Assembly (NCBI RefSeq): GCF_009649685.1
Contig: NZ_WJPK01000002.1
Location: 970,202-1,034,201, forward strand
From: Flavobacteriaceae bacterium EG-1
GTDB lineage: Bacteria; Bacteroidota; Bacteroidia; Flavobacteriales; Flavobacteriaceae
Direction of reading: 5' to 3'
DNA length: 64,000 nt
In this document: one piece after another, positions 63,523-64,000 of the stretch
Layout: every line of letters begins with the position of its first letter
Position numbering within the stretch: position 1 is the first letter of the stretch
The notes under the pieces: generated by a model
Seen by the model: the letters and a program-made list of their open reading frames with translations, nothing else
Told to the model about the DNA's origin: nothing
Database searches by the model: none
Position numbers and translations under genes: made by a program

Positions 63523-63551
63523 AGTATCACTATTGGTTTATTTTTTGGTGG
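63523..63551 (+). promoter_or_regulatory. bipartite operator-like motif upstream of the SusC gene
   Basis: AGTATCAC (63523-63530), two bases, TTGGTTTATT (63533-63542), four bases, GGTGG (63547-63551). It is identical in blocks and spacing to the motif before GH29, about 135 bases upstream of the SusC start. Confidence 0.55.
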
Positions 63552-63685
63552 TAATAGGTGTTAAATTCGTATAATTTCGTCTTTCACTTTACTAATACTA
63601 TAGTTTTTTATTGATTTTTTTGAGAATATATAAATTATAGAAATCTAAACGTATTAGCAACCTAACTAACTTAAATCAATTAAAA

Positions 63686-64000
63686 ATGAAAAAATTAAAT
63701 TCTGCCTACAATGGAATTAGCTCATTCCATAGGCCGAAGCGTAAAAAGTGGTTTGCACTATTTGCAATGATTACTTTTTTAGCTCAAATTAATGTATGGG
63801 CGTTTCCAGAAAGTAATTATGACTTGTTTTCAGAAACCATTATACAGCAGGAAATCTCTGGTACTGTTTTAGACGATACTGGGGTTCCATTGCCTGGCGT
63901 TAATGTTGTTGTTGAAGGTACAACTAGAGGTACGCAAACAGATTTTGATGGTAATTACTCCATTAGTGCTAACGCAGGAGATGTACTTATGTTTTCTTAT
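63686..64000 (+). CDS. susC: SusC-family TonB-dependent receptor, 5' part (cut by window end)
   Basis: The first 105 codons of a SusC-like receptor run off the window. After an unusually basic start (HRPKRKKW), a hydrophobic signal (FALFAMITFLAQINVWAF) leads to the carboxypeptidase-regulatory-like domain: ISGTVLDDTGVPLPGVNVVV, then GNYSISANAGDVLMFSY. The plug and barrel lie beyond 64000. As the likely outer-membrane importer of the fucan locus, it should be followed by a SusD gene outside the window. Confidence 0.9.
   Translation, partial: MKKLNSAYNGISSFHRPKRKKWFALFAMITFLAQINVWAFPESNYDLFSETIIQQEISGTVLDDTGVPLPGVNVVVEGTTRGTQTDFDGNYSISANAGDVLMFSY

Overview
The window reads as chromosomal DNA of a marine alga-degrading Bacteroidota, most likely Flavobacteriaceae of the Zobellia/Maribacter kind. 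This is inferred from the AT-rich sequence, SusC/SusD pairs, lipoprotein signal peptides, TAnnTTTG-type -7 promoter elements, weak Shine-Dalgarno sites, four formylglycine sulfatases, GH29, GH16 and GH117 enzymes, and TPR-LuxR and AraC regulators. The GH117 protein carries D97, D252 and E310 at the numbers I recall for Zg4663 of Zobellia galactanivorans.

Layout. 0-20 kb: a FucP-like permease, two ceramidase-like amidases, two SDR dehydrogenases, a large alpha/beta hydrolase and an AraC regulator. These are followed by a translationally coupled operon (8.6-15.0 kb) of RidA, D-threonine-aldolase-like, class III aminotransferase, 3-hydroxyacyl-CoA dehydrogenase, M19 dipeptidase and ceramidase-like genes. 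Ordinary genes (PHP, DUF4199, enoyl-CoA hydratase, MATE, Usp) lead up to tRNA-Ala(GGC) at 20.1 kb. 20.2-29.3 kb: decayed coding sequence, then two tandem copies of a module made of a membrane-anchored TPR-LuxR regulator and a lipoprotein related to cholesterol-dependent cytolysins. Each module ends in a near-identical terminator. 30-43 kb: an agar/porphyran utilisation locus (exported VOC protein, DUF1080 protein, GH16, GH117, TPR-LuxR regulator, SusC/SusD/surface glycan-binding lipoprotein). A degraded tRNA 3' fragment lies at 43.9 kb. 44-48 kb: an orphan Pycsar-type membrane effector, an unknown protein, a Rieske/glutamate-synthase-like protein and NAD(P)H-hydrate epimerase. 48-64 kb: a sulfated-fucan (fucoidan-like) utilisation locus with four S1 sulfatases, a sialate-O-acetylesterase-like esterase, a DUF1593 protein, a GH29 fucosidase, a beta-helix protein (GH141-like), an AraC regulator and the start of a SusC gene cut by the window end.

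The most unusual part is the tandem cytolysin region. Both cytolysin-like proteins keep domains 1-3 of the CDC fold, but the cholesterol-binding domain 4 is replaced by four hemopexin-like repeats. Both genes share a promoter with four helically phased half-sites whose sequence differs between the copies (TGTCACCC versus TGTCCACC). Both also share a roughly 125-nt 5' leader in which two hairpins are kept by compensatory change, and in which one 5' strand can pair with either of two downstream strands at fixed distances. I read this as a duplicated and diverged regulator-promoter-leader-toxin unit, possibly acting against bacteria.
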